Origin: Luteibacter flocculans
GTDB lineage: Bacteria > Pseudomonadota > Gammaproteobacteria > Xanthomonadales > Rhodanobacteraceae
NCBI RefSeq assembly: GCF_023612255.1
Contig: NZ_CP063231.1
Coordinates: 4,024,501-4,088,500, forward strand
DNA: 64,000 nt
Direction of reading: 5' to 3'
A program made the position numbers and the translations under genes. The notes under the pieces are model-generated. The model made no database searches. It was given only the letters and a program-made list of their open reading frames with translations, and was not told where the DNA came from. This document shows positions 40,420 through 50,272 of this stretch, in pieces. Every line of letters begins with the position of its first letter. Position 1 is the first letter of the stretch.

Positions 40420-42375
40420 GTGACGACGCCCTTGTCCAACAGCGCCTATACCCGAACGGAACACCTCCGCGCCCTCTGGCCGTGGCTGCCTCTCTGGGCG
40501 GCTATGGCCTTGCTTGCGATCTTCGCGCACGGTCCGATGCCCATGTTCTCCACGCGCACCCTCGCGGTCGCCTGGGAAATGTGGGCGCATGGCCATTGGC
40601 TCGTCCCGCACATCAACGGCGAGCCGTACAGCGAGAAAGTGCCGCTGCTGTTCTGGATGATCCACGCGGGTTGGGCAGTGTTCGGCGTCAACGACGTGTG
40701 GCCACGCGTGCTCGAGGTGATCTTCGGCGGCGTGCAATTGGTGCTTGCTTCGCTGCTCGCCAGCCGCCTGTTTCCGGCCCGGCCGTGGGTCGCCAAGGCC
40801 ACACCGTGGCTGTTGATGGCGCTGGCCTACTCGTTCCTGTTCGGCCTGCAGATCATGTACGAAGTGCTGCTGGTCGTCTGGGTGCTGGCTGCGCTGCTGT
40901 GTCTCACCCCCACGGCCACGCGCGCCGCGCCGCGTTGGTGGCTGTTCGGCCTCCTCGTTGGTGCAGGCCTGCTCACCAAGGGACCGGTGATGGCGCTGCA
41001 CGTGGTGTTCCCGCTGCTGTTTGGCCCGCTGTGGAACGACTGGGCGCGGCAGAACAAGGCGCGCTGGTACGGCTTTGGCCTGCTTGGCCTGTTGATCGGT
41101 TTCGCGCTGCTGCTGGCCTGGGCCATTCCCGCGGGCGAGGCTGGCGGTGAGGCATATCGCCAGCGCCTGTTCTTCACCCAGACCGCCGGCCGCGTGGTGG
41201 CCAGCAAGGCGCAGGATCTGCAGAACCACGCCCGCCCGGCGTGGTACTACCTCGTGTTCCTGCCGGTGATCCTGTTCCCGCTGAGCGGCTGGTTGCGCGG
41301 CATCGTCGCCGTTCCCACCACGCTGTTCCGCCGTCCCTGGAAGCCGGGCACCACGGCAGCGCTGTGGGCCGCGGGCGTGGCATTGGTGCTGCTGCTGGCT
41401 TCCGCCGCGAGCGGTGCGTTCCCTGGCTGGGTCGACAAGCTGCTGGTGCTGGTGTTCGTGCTGCCGCTGTTCGCGGTGCTCATGCGCCAGCCGCTCGAAC
41501 CCGGTCTGCGGTTCCTGGTGGCGTGGCTGCTGCCGACCTTGCTCGTCTTCTCGCTGATTACCGGCAAGCAGCTCTACTACGTGCTGCCCGAACTGGCGGG
41601 CGCGACGATGCTGGTCGCCGCATCGGTGGCGGACCTGCGCGAACGGCACAAGGGGCTGGCCTCGCATTACGCGCTGGGTACGTGGCCGCTGTCGCTCGGT
41701 GCATTTCTCCTCGCCATCGTGCTGTTCGCGATGCCCTCCGTGGTGCCCTCGCGCTTTCCGGACAACATCTGGCTCGTCGGCATGGCGCCGTACGCGCGGT
41801 TCTTCGGCGTCATCTTCATCGTGCTCGGCGCACTGCTTCTGCTGCGCGGGCGCGGCGAAATGCGCCGCCTAGCCTTCGCCGGCCTGATCGGCACCGTGGC
41901 GCTCAATGCCTTGTTCACCCTGGGCCTGTGGTATCGCTACGATCTGACGCCAGCCTCGCTCTTCCTCGCGCAAGCCGATGCGGCGGGAAGGCCGATCGGC
42001 AACCTCGGCGTCTCGTACAACGGCCAATACCATTTCGCCGGGCGCCTCATGCATCCGATTGCTCGCATCCAGGTCGCACCGGGCATGCCTACCCAGGTGG
42101 ACGAGGACGACGATGACGTGGTCCACGACGGCGACACGCTGGACGATTTCGCGCGGCACCATCCGAACGGCGTCATCGTGTCGTACGCCAAGCATCCGCC
42201 TGCCAATGCGTTCCGCTATGCGCGGCTGATCCAGCCGTCGCGCACGGGCTGGCTGATGATCTGGGATGCCTCGACGTTGAACGCCCTGCAGAACGGTCGG
42301 CAACCGCCGGAGCCGCGCCAGCCCACGCTGCTCTATCCGCAGGACTACTGGCGCACGCGGACCGCGATGCGATGA
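40420..42375 (+). CDS. ArnT/PMT-type (GT39/83) membrane glycosyltransferase
   Basis: 651 residues, 11-13 membrane helices, then a C-terminal soluble domain. The first periplasmic loop region STRTLAVAWEMWAHGHWLVP and NGEPYSEKVPLLFW fits the polyprenyl-phosphate sugar transferases (ArnT family); GLLTKGPVM and TGKQLYYVLPEL are also typical. It probably adds a sugar from undecaprenyl phosphate to lipid A, LPS or protein. GTG 40420 is used; an AATTC..ATTTAA-rich stretch just upstream may hold the promoter. The stop overlaps the next start (ATGA). Confidence 0.83.
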   Translation: MTTPLSNSAYTRTEHLRALWPWLPLWAAMALLAIFAHGPMPMFSTRTLAVAWEMWAHGHWLVPHINGEPYSEKVPLLFWMIHAGWAVFGVNDVWPRVLEVIFGGVQLVLASLLASRLFPARPWVAKATPWLLMALAYSFLFGLQIMYEVLLVVWVLAALLCLTPTATRAAPRWWLFGLLVGAGLLTKGPVMALHVVFPLLFGPLWNDWARQNKARWYGFGLLGLLIGFALLLAWAIPAGEAGGEAYRQRLFFTQTAGRVVASKAQDLQNHARPAWYYLVFLPVILFPLSGWLRGIVAVPTTLFRRPWKPGTTAALWAAGVALVLLLASAASGAFPGWVDKLLVLVFVLPLFAVLMRQPLEPGLRFLVAWLLPTLLVFSLITGKQLYYVLPELAGATMLVAASVADLRERHKGLASHYALGTWPLSLGAFLLAIVLFAMPSVVPSRFPDNIWLVGMAPYARFFGVIFIVLGALLLLRGRGEMRRLAFAGLIGTVALNALFTLGLWYRYDLTPASLFLAQADAAGRPIGNLGVSYNGQYHFAGRLMHPIARIQVAPGMPTQVDEDDDDVVHDGDTLDDFARHHPNGVIVSYAKHPPANAFRYARLIQPSRTGWLMIWDASTLNALQNGRQPPEPRQPTLLYPQDYWRTRTAMR

Positions 42376-42695
42376 CCGACCCTCTCGTCGATCGGCTGCG
42401 CGCACAGATCGGCGGCGTCCGAGACGGCGCGCTGCTGCGGTTCTCGCTCGGCAACGCGCTGCTCGGCGACGGCGTCTACGGCGAAGCTGCGCAGGCCTTT
42501 CGCGATGCGCTGGGCTTCGATCCGGACTACTCCGCCGCGTGGAAACTGCTGGGCAAGAGCCTGCTCGCCATGGACGACGAGGAAGGCGCGGCCAGCGCGT
42601 GGCGTTCGGGCATCGAGGTCGCCACCGGTCGCGGCGACATGCAGGCCGCGAAGGAAATGACCGTCTTCCTCAACCGGCTTTCGCGCCCTCGTTGA
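42372..42695 (+). CDS. Small TPR-repeat protein
   Basis: 107 residues, all helical, with tetratricopeptide-type text (LLRFSLGNALLGDGVYGEAA, AFRDALGFDPDYSAAWKLLG). A protein-protein adaptor of unknown partner. Translationally coupled to the preceding transferase gene by ATGA. Its 3' end overlaps the convergent acyltransferase gene by 26 bases. Confidence 0.8.
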   Translation: MTDPLVDRLRAQIGGVRDGALLRFSLGNALLGDGVYGEAAQAFRDALGFDPDYSAAWKLLGKSLLAMDDEEGAASAWRSGIEVATGRGDMQAAKEMTVFLNRLSRPR

Positions 42696-43575
42696 CCTTG
42701 TAGGGGTCCGGCCGATCATGCGCGGTGTAGCGCTTGTAGTGCCACTGGTACTGCGGGAACGCCCGCTCCACGCATTGCTCCACACCGCGATTGAGCGCGG
42801 TGCAGGCGACCTTGAGGTCGGTGCTGTCGATGCCTTCCGGCGCCGGCAGCACGTGGATGCGATAACCGGCGCCGTCCGGCAGGCGTTCCGCGAAGCTGAA
42901 AAGCACGGTCGCGCCCGTGCGCGCCGCCAACCTCGGCAGCAGGACCATGGTCAGCGCATCCACGCCAAAGAACGGCGCGAACTCGCCCTCGCCTTCGCGC
43001 GGCTTCTGGTCCGGCAGGATGCCGACCGTGCCGCCCGCGCCCAGTCGCTTGAACAGCGTGCGGACGCCAGCGCCCTCCGCGCGGACCTGCTCGGGCGCCA
43101 GCTTGCCGCGCACCTTGCGCAGCAGCGCCTCGATGGCCTGGATGCGCGGCGGCCGGTAGAGAATCGCCATCGGCGTCTTGCTGCACAGCCAGTAATTGAG
43201 CAGTTCCCAGCAGCCTAGATGGGGCGCCGCGATAATCACGCCCTTGCCCGAGGCCAGGGCGTCGGCAAACAGCTCGCCGCCTACCACCTCGCGCACCAGG
43301 CCCAGCGCCTTGTCGGCACCGCCACCCCAGATCGCGGCCACCTCGGTAACCGATTTGCCCGACTCTTCCATGGTCCGACGCAGCAGGTCGCCGCGCTCTG
43401 CCTCGGACAGCGACGGCCGGGTGAGCCGCAGGTTCACGGCGCTGTAGCGCGCACTGCGGGAATGCGAACGCAGCGAACGACGACCGATCCATGCGCCGAT
43501 CGCATGCACGGTACGCAGGGGAAGCAGGCTGACCAGCCTGAGCAGGAGATAAAGGAGGTAGATGTCCGGGCGCAT
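42670..43575 (-). CDS. LpxL/HtrB-family lipid A acyltransferase
   Basis: 301 residues: N-terminal anchor (IYLLYLLLRLVSLLPLRTVHA), catalytic H-x4-E motif in APHLGCWELLNYW (about residue 120), and ILPDQKPREGEGEFAPFFG, a strong LpxL/LpxM signature. Attaches a secondary acyl chain to lipid A at the inner membrane. It looks more canonical than the pigment-cluster homologue at 163-1107. Confidence 0.9.
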   Translation of the reverse strand: MRPDIYLLYLLLRLVSLLPLRTVHAIGAWIGRRSLRSHSRSARYSAVNLRLTRPSLSEAERGDLLRRTMEESGKSVTEVAAIWGGGADKALGLVREVVGGELFADALASGKGVIIAAPHLGCWELLNYWLCSKTPMAILYRPPRIQAIEALLRKVRGKLAPEQVRAEGAGVRTLFKRLGAGGTVGILPDQKPREGEGEFAPFFGVDALTMVLLPRLAARTGATVLFSFAERLPDGAGYRIHVLPAPEGIDSTDLKVACTALNRGVEQCVERAFPQYQWHYKRYTAHDRPDPYKVNEGAKAG

Positions 43576-43659
43576 CCTTGGGAGTGTAACCGCCTACAAA
43601 GCGTTCACGTCCCCATCAAAGCCACTTAAGCTTGGCGCCCATCTGCCGCTAGCCTGCCC

Positions 43660-44100
43660 ATGATTGCACTGATCCAGCGCGTCGAATCTGCACGTGTCGA
43701 GGTCGACGGTGAAACCGTGGGCGCAATCGGCGCCGGGCTGTTGGCGCTCGTGGCCGTCGAGCCGGGCGATGGCGAGGCCCAGTGCGTGCGCATGCTCGAA
43801 CGCCTGCGGGGTTACCGGGTCTTCTCGGACGCCGAGGGAAAGATGAATCTCGCCCTGTCCGAGACCGGCGGTGGGCTACTTCTGGTCAGCCAGTTCACCC
43901 TGGCGGCGGACACCCGCAAGGGCATGCGCCCCAGCTTCACGACCGCTGCGCCGCCTGAGGAAGGCCGGCGCTGGTTCGACCGCCTCGTGGCGCTGGCGCG
44001 GGCCGCCCAGCCAGGGGTGGAAACCGGACGGTTCGGTGCCCATATGAAGGTTCATCTGATCAATGACGGCCCGGTGACCTTCCGTTTGGAGGTGCGCTGA
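43660..44100 (+). CDS. dtd: D-aminoacyl-tRNA deacylase
   Basis: 146 residues. Catalytic segments [17 protein letters not shown] and the C-terminal NDGPVTF, plus [13 protein letters not shown], all conserved in Dtd. Removes D-amino acids from mischarged tRNA. Divergent from the acyltransferase gene. Confidence 0.97.
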   Translation: MIALIQRVESARVEVDGETVGAIGAGLLALVAVEPGDGEAQCVRMLERLRGYRVFSDAEGKMNLALSETGGGLLLVSQFTLAADTRKGMRPSFTTAAPPEEGRRWFDRLVALARAAQPGVETGRFGAHMKVHLINDGPVTFRLEVR

Positions 44101-44201
44101 GGCGTTCCCCTTCCCCTCGTCGACACGCGCGAATGCCAGGCCGAACCGGCCCACTGGCGCGATTCTTGCGTTGCCCCGACGAGTCCGATCCACTTGAAAA
44201 C

Positions 44202-44230
44202 TGGTCAAAAAATCATCAAATGACTATACT
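44202..44230 (+). promoter_or_regulatory. Candidate promoter of rpoD
   Basis: TGGTCA (44202-44207), 17-base A-rich spacer, TATACT (44225-44230), about 30 bases before the rpoD ATG. The interval is clearly more AT-rich than its surroundings. Confidence 0.55.
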
Positions 44231-44260
44231 GATCGGTTCCTGTAACCCGCGGCGGTCGGC

Positions 44261-46120
44261 ATGACTAATAAAGCTCACGAGCAACAGTCTGAAATCAAAC
44301 AGCTCATCTCCAAGGGTCTGGAGCAGGGCTACCTGACCTACGCCGAAATCAACGACCACCTGCCCGACGACATCGTCGATCCGGAGCAGATCGAAGACAT
44401 CATGGCGGTGCTCAAGGGCGTCGGCATCGAAGTCCACGATTCCGCGCCGGACACCGACACCATCTCCGACGGCGCCGCCCCTGGCACCAGCACCGACGAC
44501 GAGTCCGCGGCCGAAGAAGCCGTGGCCCTGCTCTCGGCTGTGGACGCGGAGGTGGGCCGCACCACCGACCCCGTCCGCATGTACATGCGCGAGATGGGCA
44601 CCGTCGAACTGCTGACCCGCGAGGGCGAAATCGCCATCGCCAAGCGCATCGAGGAAGGCCTGAGCCAGGTCCAGACCGCGCTGGCCAGCTTCCCGCTCAC
44701 CATCCAGTTGCTGCTCGAGGAATACGACCAGCACGTGGAGGGCAAGCGCCGCCTGAGCGAGATCCTCGCCGGCTTCGCGGATCTCGAAGAAGCTGCCGAC
44801 GCCGCCCAGGCCGAAGCCGATGCCGCCGTGGAAGTGGATGGCGACGCCGCCGACGAAGAGGAAGAAGTCGAGGCCGCTACCGAGGACGAGGACACCGGCC
44901 CGACCGGTCCCGACCCGGAAGAAGTGAAGCGCCGCATGGAAGAACTGCGCTCGCTGCACGCCAAGTTCCAGAAGGCTGCGCCCAAGGCCGAGATCAACGA
45001 CAAGAAAGTCGCGAAGATTCGCGAGCAGATGTCGGAAGCCTTCCTCAACCTCAAGCTTCCGTCGGCGCTCATCGACAGCTTCGTGCGCAAGCTGCGCGAG
45101 GTGGTGAACGACATCCGTCACCACGAGCGCGTGCTCATGGACATCTTCGTCAAGCAAGTGAAGATGCCGCGCGCCGAGTTCCTGAAGAGCTTCCCGTCCA
45201 ACGAGGGCAACCTCGAGTGGGCCGCCGAACTGTCGCGCAAACGTCAGAAGTGGTCGCCGAACATCAAGAACTTCCGCGAGGCCATCGACGCGGAGCAGGA
45301 AAAGCTCGCCCAGATCGAGCGCACCCTGTACCTGCCGCTGACCGACATCAAGGAAATCAACCGCGCCATGTCCGTCGGTGAGGCGAAAGCTCGCCGCGCC
45401 AAGAAGGAAATGGTCGAGGCCAACCTGCGCCTCGTGATCTCCATCGCCAAGAAGTACACCAACCGCGGCCTGCAGTTCCTCGACCTCATCCAGGAAGGCA
45501 ACATCGGCCTGATGAAGGCGGTGGACAAGTTCGAATACCGTCGCGGCTACAAGTTCTCGACCTACGCTACTTGGTGGATCCGTCAGGCCATCACCCGTTC
45601 GATCGCCGATCAGGCGCGCACCATCCGTATCCCGGTGCACATGATCGAAACGATCAACAAGTTGAACCGCATCTCCCGCCAGATGCTCCAGCAGTTCGGC
45701 CGCGAGCCGACGCCGGAAGAACTGGCGAAGGAAATGGAGATGCCGGAAGACAAGATCCGCAAGGTCCTGAAGATCGCGAAGGAACCGATCTCCATGGAAA
45801 CCCCGATCGGCGACGACGAAGATTCGCATCTCGGCGACTTCATCGAAGACACCAACGCCAGCTCGCCCATCGAGTCGGCGACGGAAACGGGTCTCATGGA
45901 AACCGTGCGCGACGTGCTGGCCGGCCTCACCCCGCGTGAAGCCAAGGTGCTGCGCATGCGCTTCGGTATCGACATGAACACGGATCACACGCTGGAAGAA
46001 GTCGGCAAGCAGTTCGACGTGACCCGTGAGCGCATCCGTCAGATCGAAGCCAAGGCACTGCGCAAGCTGCGTCATCCGAGCCGCTCGGAAACGCTGCGCT
46101 CGTTCCTCGACATCGACTGA
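44261..46120 (+). CDS. rpoD: RNA polymerase sigma-70 factor RpoD
   Basis: 619 residues, full length. Region 1.1 at the N-terminus ([20 protein letters not shown]), an acidic insert about residues 185-225 in the non-conserved region, region 2 ([32 protein letters not shown]), region 3, and region 4.2 ([20 protein letters not shown]). The housekeeping sigma factor. The macromolecular-synthesis partners rpsU and dnaG are not upstream; dtd is. Confidence 0.98.
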   Translation: MTNKAHEQQSEIKQLISKGLEQGYLTYAEINDHLPDDIVDPEQIEDIMAVLKGVGIEVHDSAPDTDTISDGAAPGTSTDDESAAEEAVALLSAVDAEVGRTTDPVRMYMREMGTVELLTREGEIAIAKRIEEGLSQVQTALASFPLTIQLLLEEYDQHVEGKRRLSEILAGFADLEEAADAAQAEADAAVEVDGDAADEEEEVEAATEDEDTGPTGPDPEEVKRRMEELRSLHAKFQKAAPKAEINDKKVAKIREQMSEAFLNLKLPSALIDSFVRKLREVVNDIRHHERVLMDIFVKQVKMPRAEFLKSFPSNEGNLEWAAELSRKRQKWSPNIKNFREAIDAEQEKLAQIERTLYLPLTDIKEINRAMSVGEAKARRAKKEMVEANLRLVISIAKKYTNRGLQFLDLIQEGNIGLMKAVDKFEYRRGYKFSTYATWWIRQAITRSIADQARTIRIPVHMIETINKLNRISRQMLQQFGREPTPEELAKEMEMPEDKIRKVLKIAKEPISMETPIGDDEDSHLGDFIEDTNASSPIESATETGLMETVRDVLAGLTPREAKVLRMRFGIDMNTDHTLEEVGKQFDVTRERIRQIEAKALRKLRHPSRSETLRSFLDID

Positions 46121-46142
46121 TCGCGGTTCGACAGGCAAACGA

Positions 46143-46170
46143 GAAAACGCCCGCGCAAGCGGGCGTTTTC
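46143..46170 (+). terminator. Terminator after rpoD
   Basis: Stem GAAAACGCCCGC / GCGGGCGTTTTC with loop GCAA followed by TTTT; it can serve both rpoD and the convergent GH30 gene. Confidence 0.92.
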
Positions 46171-46197
46171 TTTTATGGGTTCAACACATCACGCGGA

Positions 46198-47793
46198 TCA
46201 CTGCACCGTCGGTTGTGCCAAGCGGCCAGGCCCCAGCCACTCGAGCCCGCGGCGCACCCATGCCACGACAGGCTCGGGATTCCATACGAAGGTCGCCACG
46301 CTTTCGGGTGGCATCTCGTATTCGAAGCGATTCTTCCCCTGCGTTACCGTCACACGGCGAGCATGGGTGCGGATGTTGACCATCACGAGCACGATCGATC
46401 CGTCGTCGTTACGAAACGCTACGTTGGCGATGCCCTTATCGGCATCGGTGTCGTTGGATTTGATCCGCACGGCGCCCGGCAGAACGAAGCGACTGAAATG
46501 CGCCAGCGCGTAATACTCGTCGTTGCGCGTGACCTCGCCGGTACGCGAGTCAATCTCGATCACACCGTTGCACACGCTGCACCCGCCGAGATGCGGACCA
46601 TGGTTCTCATCGAGCGCGAGGTTCCAGTAGATCACCCCACGCGCCCATTGCCGCGTGCCAGTGACGAGCAGGTTGCGCGTGAACCACAACAACTCGCCAT
46701 TCATGCTCAGCGCCCAGTCGCCGCCCGAGCACTCGGTAATGAAGGCGTCCTTGTCCGGGTGCTCGCGATGCACGCGCCCTTGTTCGTGCTGGCTGCCCTC
46801 ATAGCAATGCCATGCCACGCCATCGACATAGCGTGCCGCCGTCGGATTCGACAGCACCGCGAGGGGTTCTTCCGGGTGACTCCAATTGTGGTCCCAGTCG
46901 AGGATGCGCGTCTTCGGTGTGCGGTTCGCCAGCTTCGGCCCGAGATAGCTTCCGATGATGCGCGCACGCGTTTCCGCATTCATCGGCATGCCCGGGTAGG
47001 TGATCGGCGAGAAATGCGGTTCGTTCTGCAAGGTCAGCGCGTAGATCGGGATGCCGTACCGACGATAGAGATCGAGGTAGCGCACGAGGTAATCCGCATA
47101 CACCTCTTCGTACTGTTCGAGCAGCTCGCCGCCGATGAGGTTCTCGTTGGTCTTCATCCATGCCGGCGCGCTCCACGGCGACGCCACGATGAGAAGACCT
47201 GGGTTAATCGCCAGCGTCGTGCGCACCGTGGGAATAAGGTCCGGCAGGTTGGCGGCGACGTTGAAGTGGTGAAGGTCGGTATCGGTCTGCCCGAACGACA
47301 GATCGTCGAGGGTGTAGAACTGCGCCGAAAAATCCGATGCGCCGATCGTCAGCCGCATCATGTTGAAGTTGAGCCCGGGCGGCGGGCCGTATAGCTCGCG
47401 CAACAGTGCGCTGCGTTTCGACGCGGATAGCTTGTTCTGTATGAGCCACGCCGATGCGTCCGTCATCGCCGCGCCAAAACCGGTGATGGTTTGATAGGTC
47501 TGATCCGCTTCGATCACGATGTCGGCGGGCGATGCATCCGCCGCGCCCATGGGGATGTCCGGTTGCGATGCGAGTTTGTAGCGGTGATCCGCCGTACTGA
47601 GCCAGAGTGCGACAGCCGGCCGATACATACTGGCGGATGCCGCTGCCTGCGTGAGTGGCACGGGCTCCTCGAAATGCGGCACGGACAAAGCCGCGAGCGT
47701 GAGCAGCGGGATCAGGGCCAGAAGCGCCGCGATGAAGCGCCTCGCTATCGGGCCGTGTTCGTGGTGCTCATGATGTTCGTGGTGCTCATGCAT
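46198..47793 (-). CDS. GH30-family glycoside hydrolase (glucosylceramidase type) with His-rich N-terminus
   Basis: 531 residues from ATG 47793. The N-terminus is HEHHEHHEHHEHG, then a membrane/signal segment (FIAALLALIPLLTLAALSV), then the GH30 domain: TITGFGAAMTDASAWLI, catalytic acid in LTLQNEPHFSP, nucleophile in ITECSGGDW. GH30 enzymes act on beta-glucosidic/xylosidic bonds or glucosylceramide; the substrate here is not known. The start overlaps the stop of the upstream regulator gene by 8 bases, so the two are co-translated. The His-rich stretch should stay on the cytoplasmic side if the segment is an anchor. Confidence 0.88.
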   Translation of the reverse strand: MHEHHEHHEHHEHGPIARRFIAALLALIPLLTLAALSVPHFEEPVPLTQAAASASMYRPAVALWLSTADHRYKLASQPDIPMGAADASPADIVIEADQTYQTITGFGAAMTDASAWLIQNKLSASKRSALLRELYGPPPGLNFNMMRLTIGASDFSAQFYTLDDLSFGQTDTDLHHFNVAANLPDLIPTVRTTLAINPGLLIVASPWSAPAWMKTNENLIGGELLEQYEEVYADYLVRYLDLYRRYGIPIYALTLQNEPHFSPITYPGMPMNAETRARIIGSYLGPKLANRTPKTRILDWDHNWSHPEEPLAVLSNPTAARYVDGVAWHCYEGSQHEQGRVHREHPDKDAFITECSGGDWALSMNGELLWFTRNLLVTGTRQWARGVIYWNLALDENHGPHLGGCSVCNGVIEIDSRTGEVTRNDEYYALAHFSRFVLPGAVRIKSNDTDADKGIANVAFRNDDGSIVLVMVNIRTHARRVTVTQGKNRFEYEMPPESVATFVWNPEPVVAWVRRGLEWLGPGRLAQPTVQ

Positions 47794-48628
47794 GGCGTTG
47801 CTGTCGACGTGCCTCGATCCACCCGCGAATGCGCGCGGCATCCGCGGGGTCTACCGCGTTGTAGACGAGCATCCCCAAGTCGGGCCGGCCGTCCACGGCA
47901 AACGCGGAGTATTCGAGTTCGAGCAAGCCGTGCTCGGGAAGATGCAGGCGCTTGAGTCCTTCGCCGTGGCCACGCACGTCGTTGTCCTGCCACATCGCCT
48001 TGAACTCGGGGCTGATGCGCGACATGTCCTCGACGAACTGGCCGATCTCCGCGGTGGCGCCGGCACGCGCCGCGTCGGCGCGAAACGCCCCGACGACGAA
48101 GCGAGCAACGCTCATCCAATCTTCCTGATGCGCACGCACGCGCTCGTTGGAGAACATCATGCGAATGATGTTGCGTTCCGCGGGAGGCAACTTCGAGTAA
48201 TCCGTAAAGACCGTTGCCGCCGCCTCGTTCCACGCCACCACGTCCCACAACGCGGTGCGGATGATGGCGGGGCTGGCTTCGAAGGCATCGAGCACGCGCT
48301 GCAAGCGCGGCGATACACCCTCCGGCGATCGATAACGCACCTCGGGCGGCCGACCGAGCGCCAGCATGAAGAGGTGCTCGCGCTCCGGCTCGGTCAGCAT
48401 CAGTCCCGCGGCGATGCGGTTGAGGACGTTAGCCGACGGTGCGCCGCCCCTGCCCTGCTCCAGCCACGTGTACCAGGTGGGGCTGATGTTCGCCCGCTGC
48501 GCGACTTCCTCCCGGCGCAACCCAGGCGTGCGCCGCCGGCCGCCGATGACGCCAAAGGCGGCAGGATCGAGCCGGGTGCGGCGATCGCGAAGAAAGGTGC
48601 CGAGCGGGTTGTGGGGAGACGCGGACAT
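47786..48628 (-). CDS. XRE-family (MmyB-like) transcriptional regulator
   Basis: 280 residues from ATG 48628 (MSASPHNPLGTFLRDRRTRL, AGG upstream); GTG at 48664 is an alternative. Residues 5-85 are an XRE helix-turn-helix (TPGLRREEVAQRANISPTWY). The C-terminal part (about 110-270) has the MmyB ligand-binding pattern (WDVVAWNEAAATVF, LHLPEHGLLELEYSAFAV). MmyB-type regulators commonly sit divergent from short-chain dehydrogenase genes, as here. Its stop overlaps the GH30 start. Confidence 0.87.
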   Translation of the reverse strand: MSASPHNPLGTFLRDRRTRLDPAAFGVIGGRRRTPGLRREEVAQRANISPTWYTWLEQGRGGAPSANVLNRIAAGLMLTEPEREHLFMLALGRPPEVRYRSPEGVSPRLQRVLDAFEASPAIIRTALWDVVAWNEAAATVFTDYSKLPPAERNIIRMMFSNERVRAHQEDWMSVARFVVGAFRADAARAGATAEIGQFVEDMSRISPEFKAMWQDNDVRGHGEGLKRLHLPEHGLLELEYSAFAVDGRPDLGMLVYNAVDPADAARIRGWIEARRQQRHA

Positions 48629-48648
48629 CGCAGCCTGTTGGTCCTTAT

Positions 48649-48680
48649 ACCCGGATAACGTCACTACTTTACCGGTATCG
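48649..48680. promoter_or_regulatory. Candidate operator of the XRE regulator
   Basis: Imperfect inverted repeat ATACCCGGATAA ... TTACCGGTAT separated by 10 bases, lying between the divergent regulator and SDR genes. Suited to binding a dimeric regulator that controls both genes. One arm has an extra base. Confidence 0.45.
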
Positions 48681-48724
48681 GTGTGCGGCCCATCGTACGC
48701 CTTCCCGACTTTGGAGACACCCCG

Positions 48725-49621
48725 ATGCGTATCTTTCTGACAGGCGCCACCGGCTTCATCGGCTCACGCGTCATTCCGGAACTGCTTCAGGCGGGGCACC
48801 AGGTGCTCGGCATGACCCGCTCGGACGCCGGCGCGGAGGCTTTGCGTGCGGCGGGCGCCGAGGTGCATCGCGGGGAGCTCGAAGATCCGGCGAGCGTCCA
48901 GGCCGGTGCCGCCCAGGCCGATGCCGTGATCCACACCGCCTTCGACCACGACTTCTCGAACTTCGCCGCCAACTGCGAAAAGGACGCCCGGGTCATCCGC
49001 GCGATGGGCGAGGCGCTGAAAGGCAGCAATCGCCCGCTGCTTATCACCTCGGGCACCGGCATAGGCTCGAAGGGCCCGGGACAACTCGCGACCGAGGACG
49101 TGTTCAACACCGCCCATGCGAACCCGCGCATCGCGACGGAACTGACCGGCGCAGAACTGCTGGAGCAAGGCATCGCCGTGTCGGTCGTGCGCTTGCCGCA
49201 GGTACACGACACCAAACGGCAGGGCCTGATCACCCCGTTGGTCGGAATCTTTCGCAGCAAGGGTGTGGCGGCATACGTGGGCGACGGCCAGAACCGCTGG
49301 CCCGCGGCGCACGTGTCGGATGTGGCGCGGCTCTACCGGCTCGCCATCGAGAAATGCACACCGGGCTCGCGCTACAACGCCGTGGACGAGGAAGGCATCA
49401 CCACCCGCGCCATCGTCGAAGTGCTCGGCGAAGGACTGGGCATCCCCGTGACCTCCATCGCGGCCGACGAAGCCGCCGGGTTCTACGGCTGGATGGGCGG
49501 CTTCGTCGGCATGGATCTACCCGCCTCCAGCGCGTGGACCCGCCAGGCGCTCGACTGGCATCCAACCGGCCCGTCCATGCTCGATGACCTAAGAAACATG
49601 GACTACTCGCGACGCGCCTGA
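48725..49621 (+). CDS. NAD(P)-dependent SDR / epimerase-like oxidoreductase
   Basis: 298 residues from ATG 48725 (MRIFLTGATGFIGSRVIPEL), an atypical SDR with the GxxGxxG nucleotide loop at residues 7-13. The usual YxxxK active site is not evident; it resembles NAD-dependent epimerase/dehydratase proteins regulated by MmyB-type regulators. Substrate unknown. Divergent from the XRE regulator. Confidence 0.85.
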   Translation: MRIFLTGATGFIGSRVIPELLQAGHQVLGMTRSDAGAEALRAAGAEVHRGELEDPASVQAGAAQADAVIHTAFDHDFSNFAANCEKDARVIRAMGEALKGSNRPLLITSGTGIGSKGPGQLATEDVFNTAHANPRIATELTGAELLEQGIAVSVVRLPQVHDTKRQGLITPLVGIFRSKGVAAYVGDGQNRWPAAHVSDVARLYRLAIEKCTPGSRYNAVDEEGITTRAIVEVLGEGLGIPVTSIAADEAAGFYGWMGGFVGMDLPASSAWTRQALDWHPTGPSMLDDLRNMDYSRRA

Positions 49622-49637
49622 GCGCGTCGCAAGCGCC

Positions 49638-49742
49638 TCAGCGCTGATTGCGCTTCTTCTCGTCCTTGGCAGCCTTCTTTTCCTTCATGGTCTTGGCAGG
49701 CTTCTTCTTCTCGCTCTTCTTCGAATCCATTCCCTTGCTCAT
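49638..49742 (-). CDS. 34-residue lysine-rich small protein
   Basis: MSKGMDSKKSEKKKPAKTMK and a further 14 Lys/Arg-rich residues; more than 40 percent Lys/Arg. ATG 49742 has the site GAGG upstream. Small basic proteins like this may bind nucleic acid or the ribosome; the function is unknown. Convergent with the SDR gene (16-bp gap). Confidence 0.6.
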   Translation of the reverse strand: MSKGMDSKKSEKKKPAKTMKEKKAAKDEKKRNQR

Positions 49743-49952
49743 ACGACACCTCGGTAAGTGCTTCAGCCAGACGCCGTCGCTCGGGTGCAGATTACGCCGT
49801 ATCGGCGGCGTAAAGGAGCCGGCGCATACATGGCCGCGTTTTCGGCACTGCCGGGCGCATGGCGGCGAAGGACTTGAGATAGACCGCGCGCAAGCAAGCC
49901 TCCGCCGACATGCCAACCCACCGCCCTATCGGCTAGACTTCTCGCCCGCGCA

Positions 49953-50028
<76 letters not shown>

Positions 50029-50272
50029 TCAGTCGCCCGGCGGCATCCAGCAAAACCGCGGAAAGAAACTGCCGGTCACCGATCTACGGTGCCGAGCTGA
50101 TGGCGCGTATGCGCATGACATACATTACTCTCGTCCGCTCCAAGCTGTTGCTAACGGCGACGCCCTTGCAGAATTCATTGCTGGAACCGGATGCCTTCGC
50201 ACCCCAACCCTCCCGCGTAAGCACGAGAGGCAGAACGGCGACAGCCAAGCCGAACACGTTTGGAGACACGGA

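Noticed and set aside
44216-46138. 640-residue minus-strand frame
   Set aside because: Antisense shadow of rpoD with His/Leu-rich nonsense composition.
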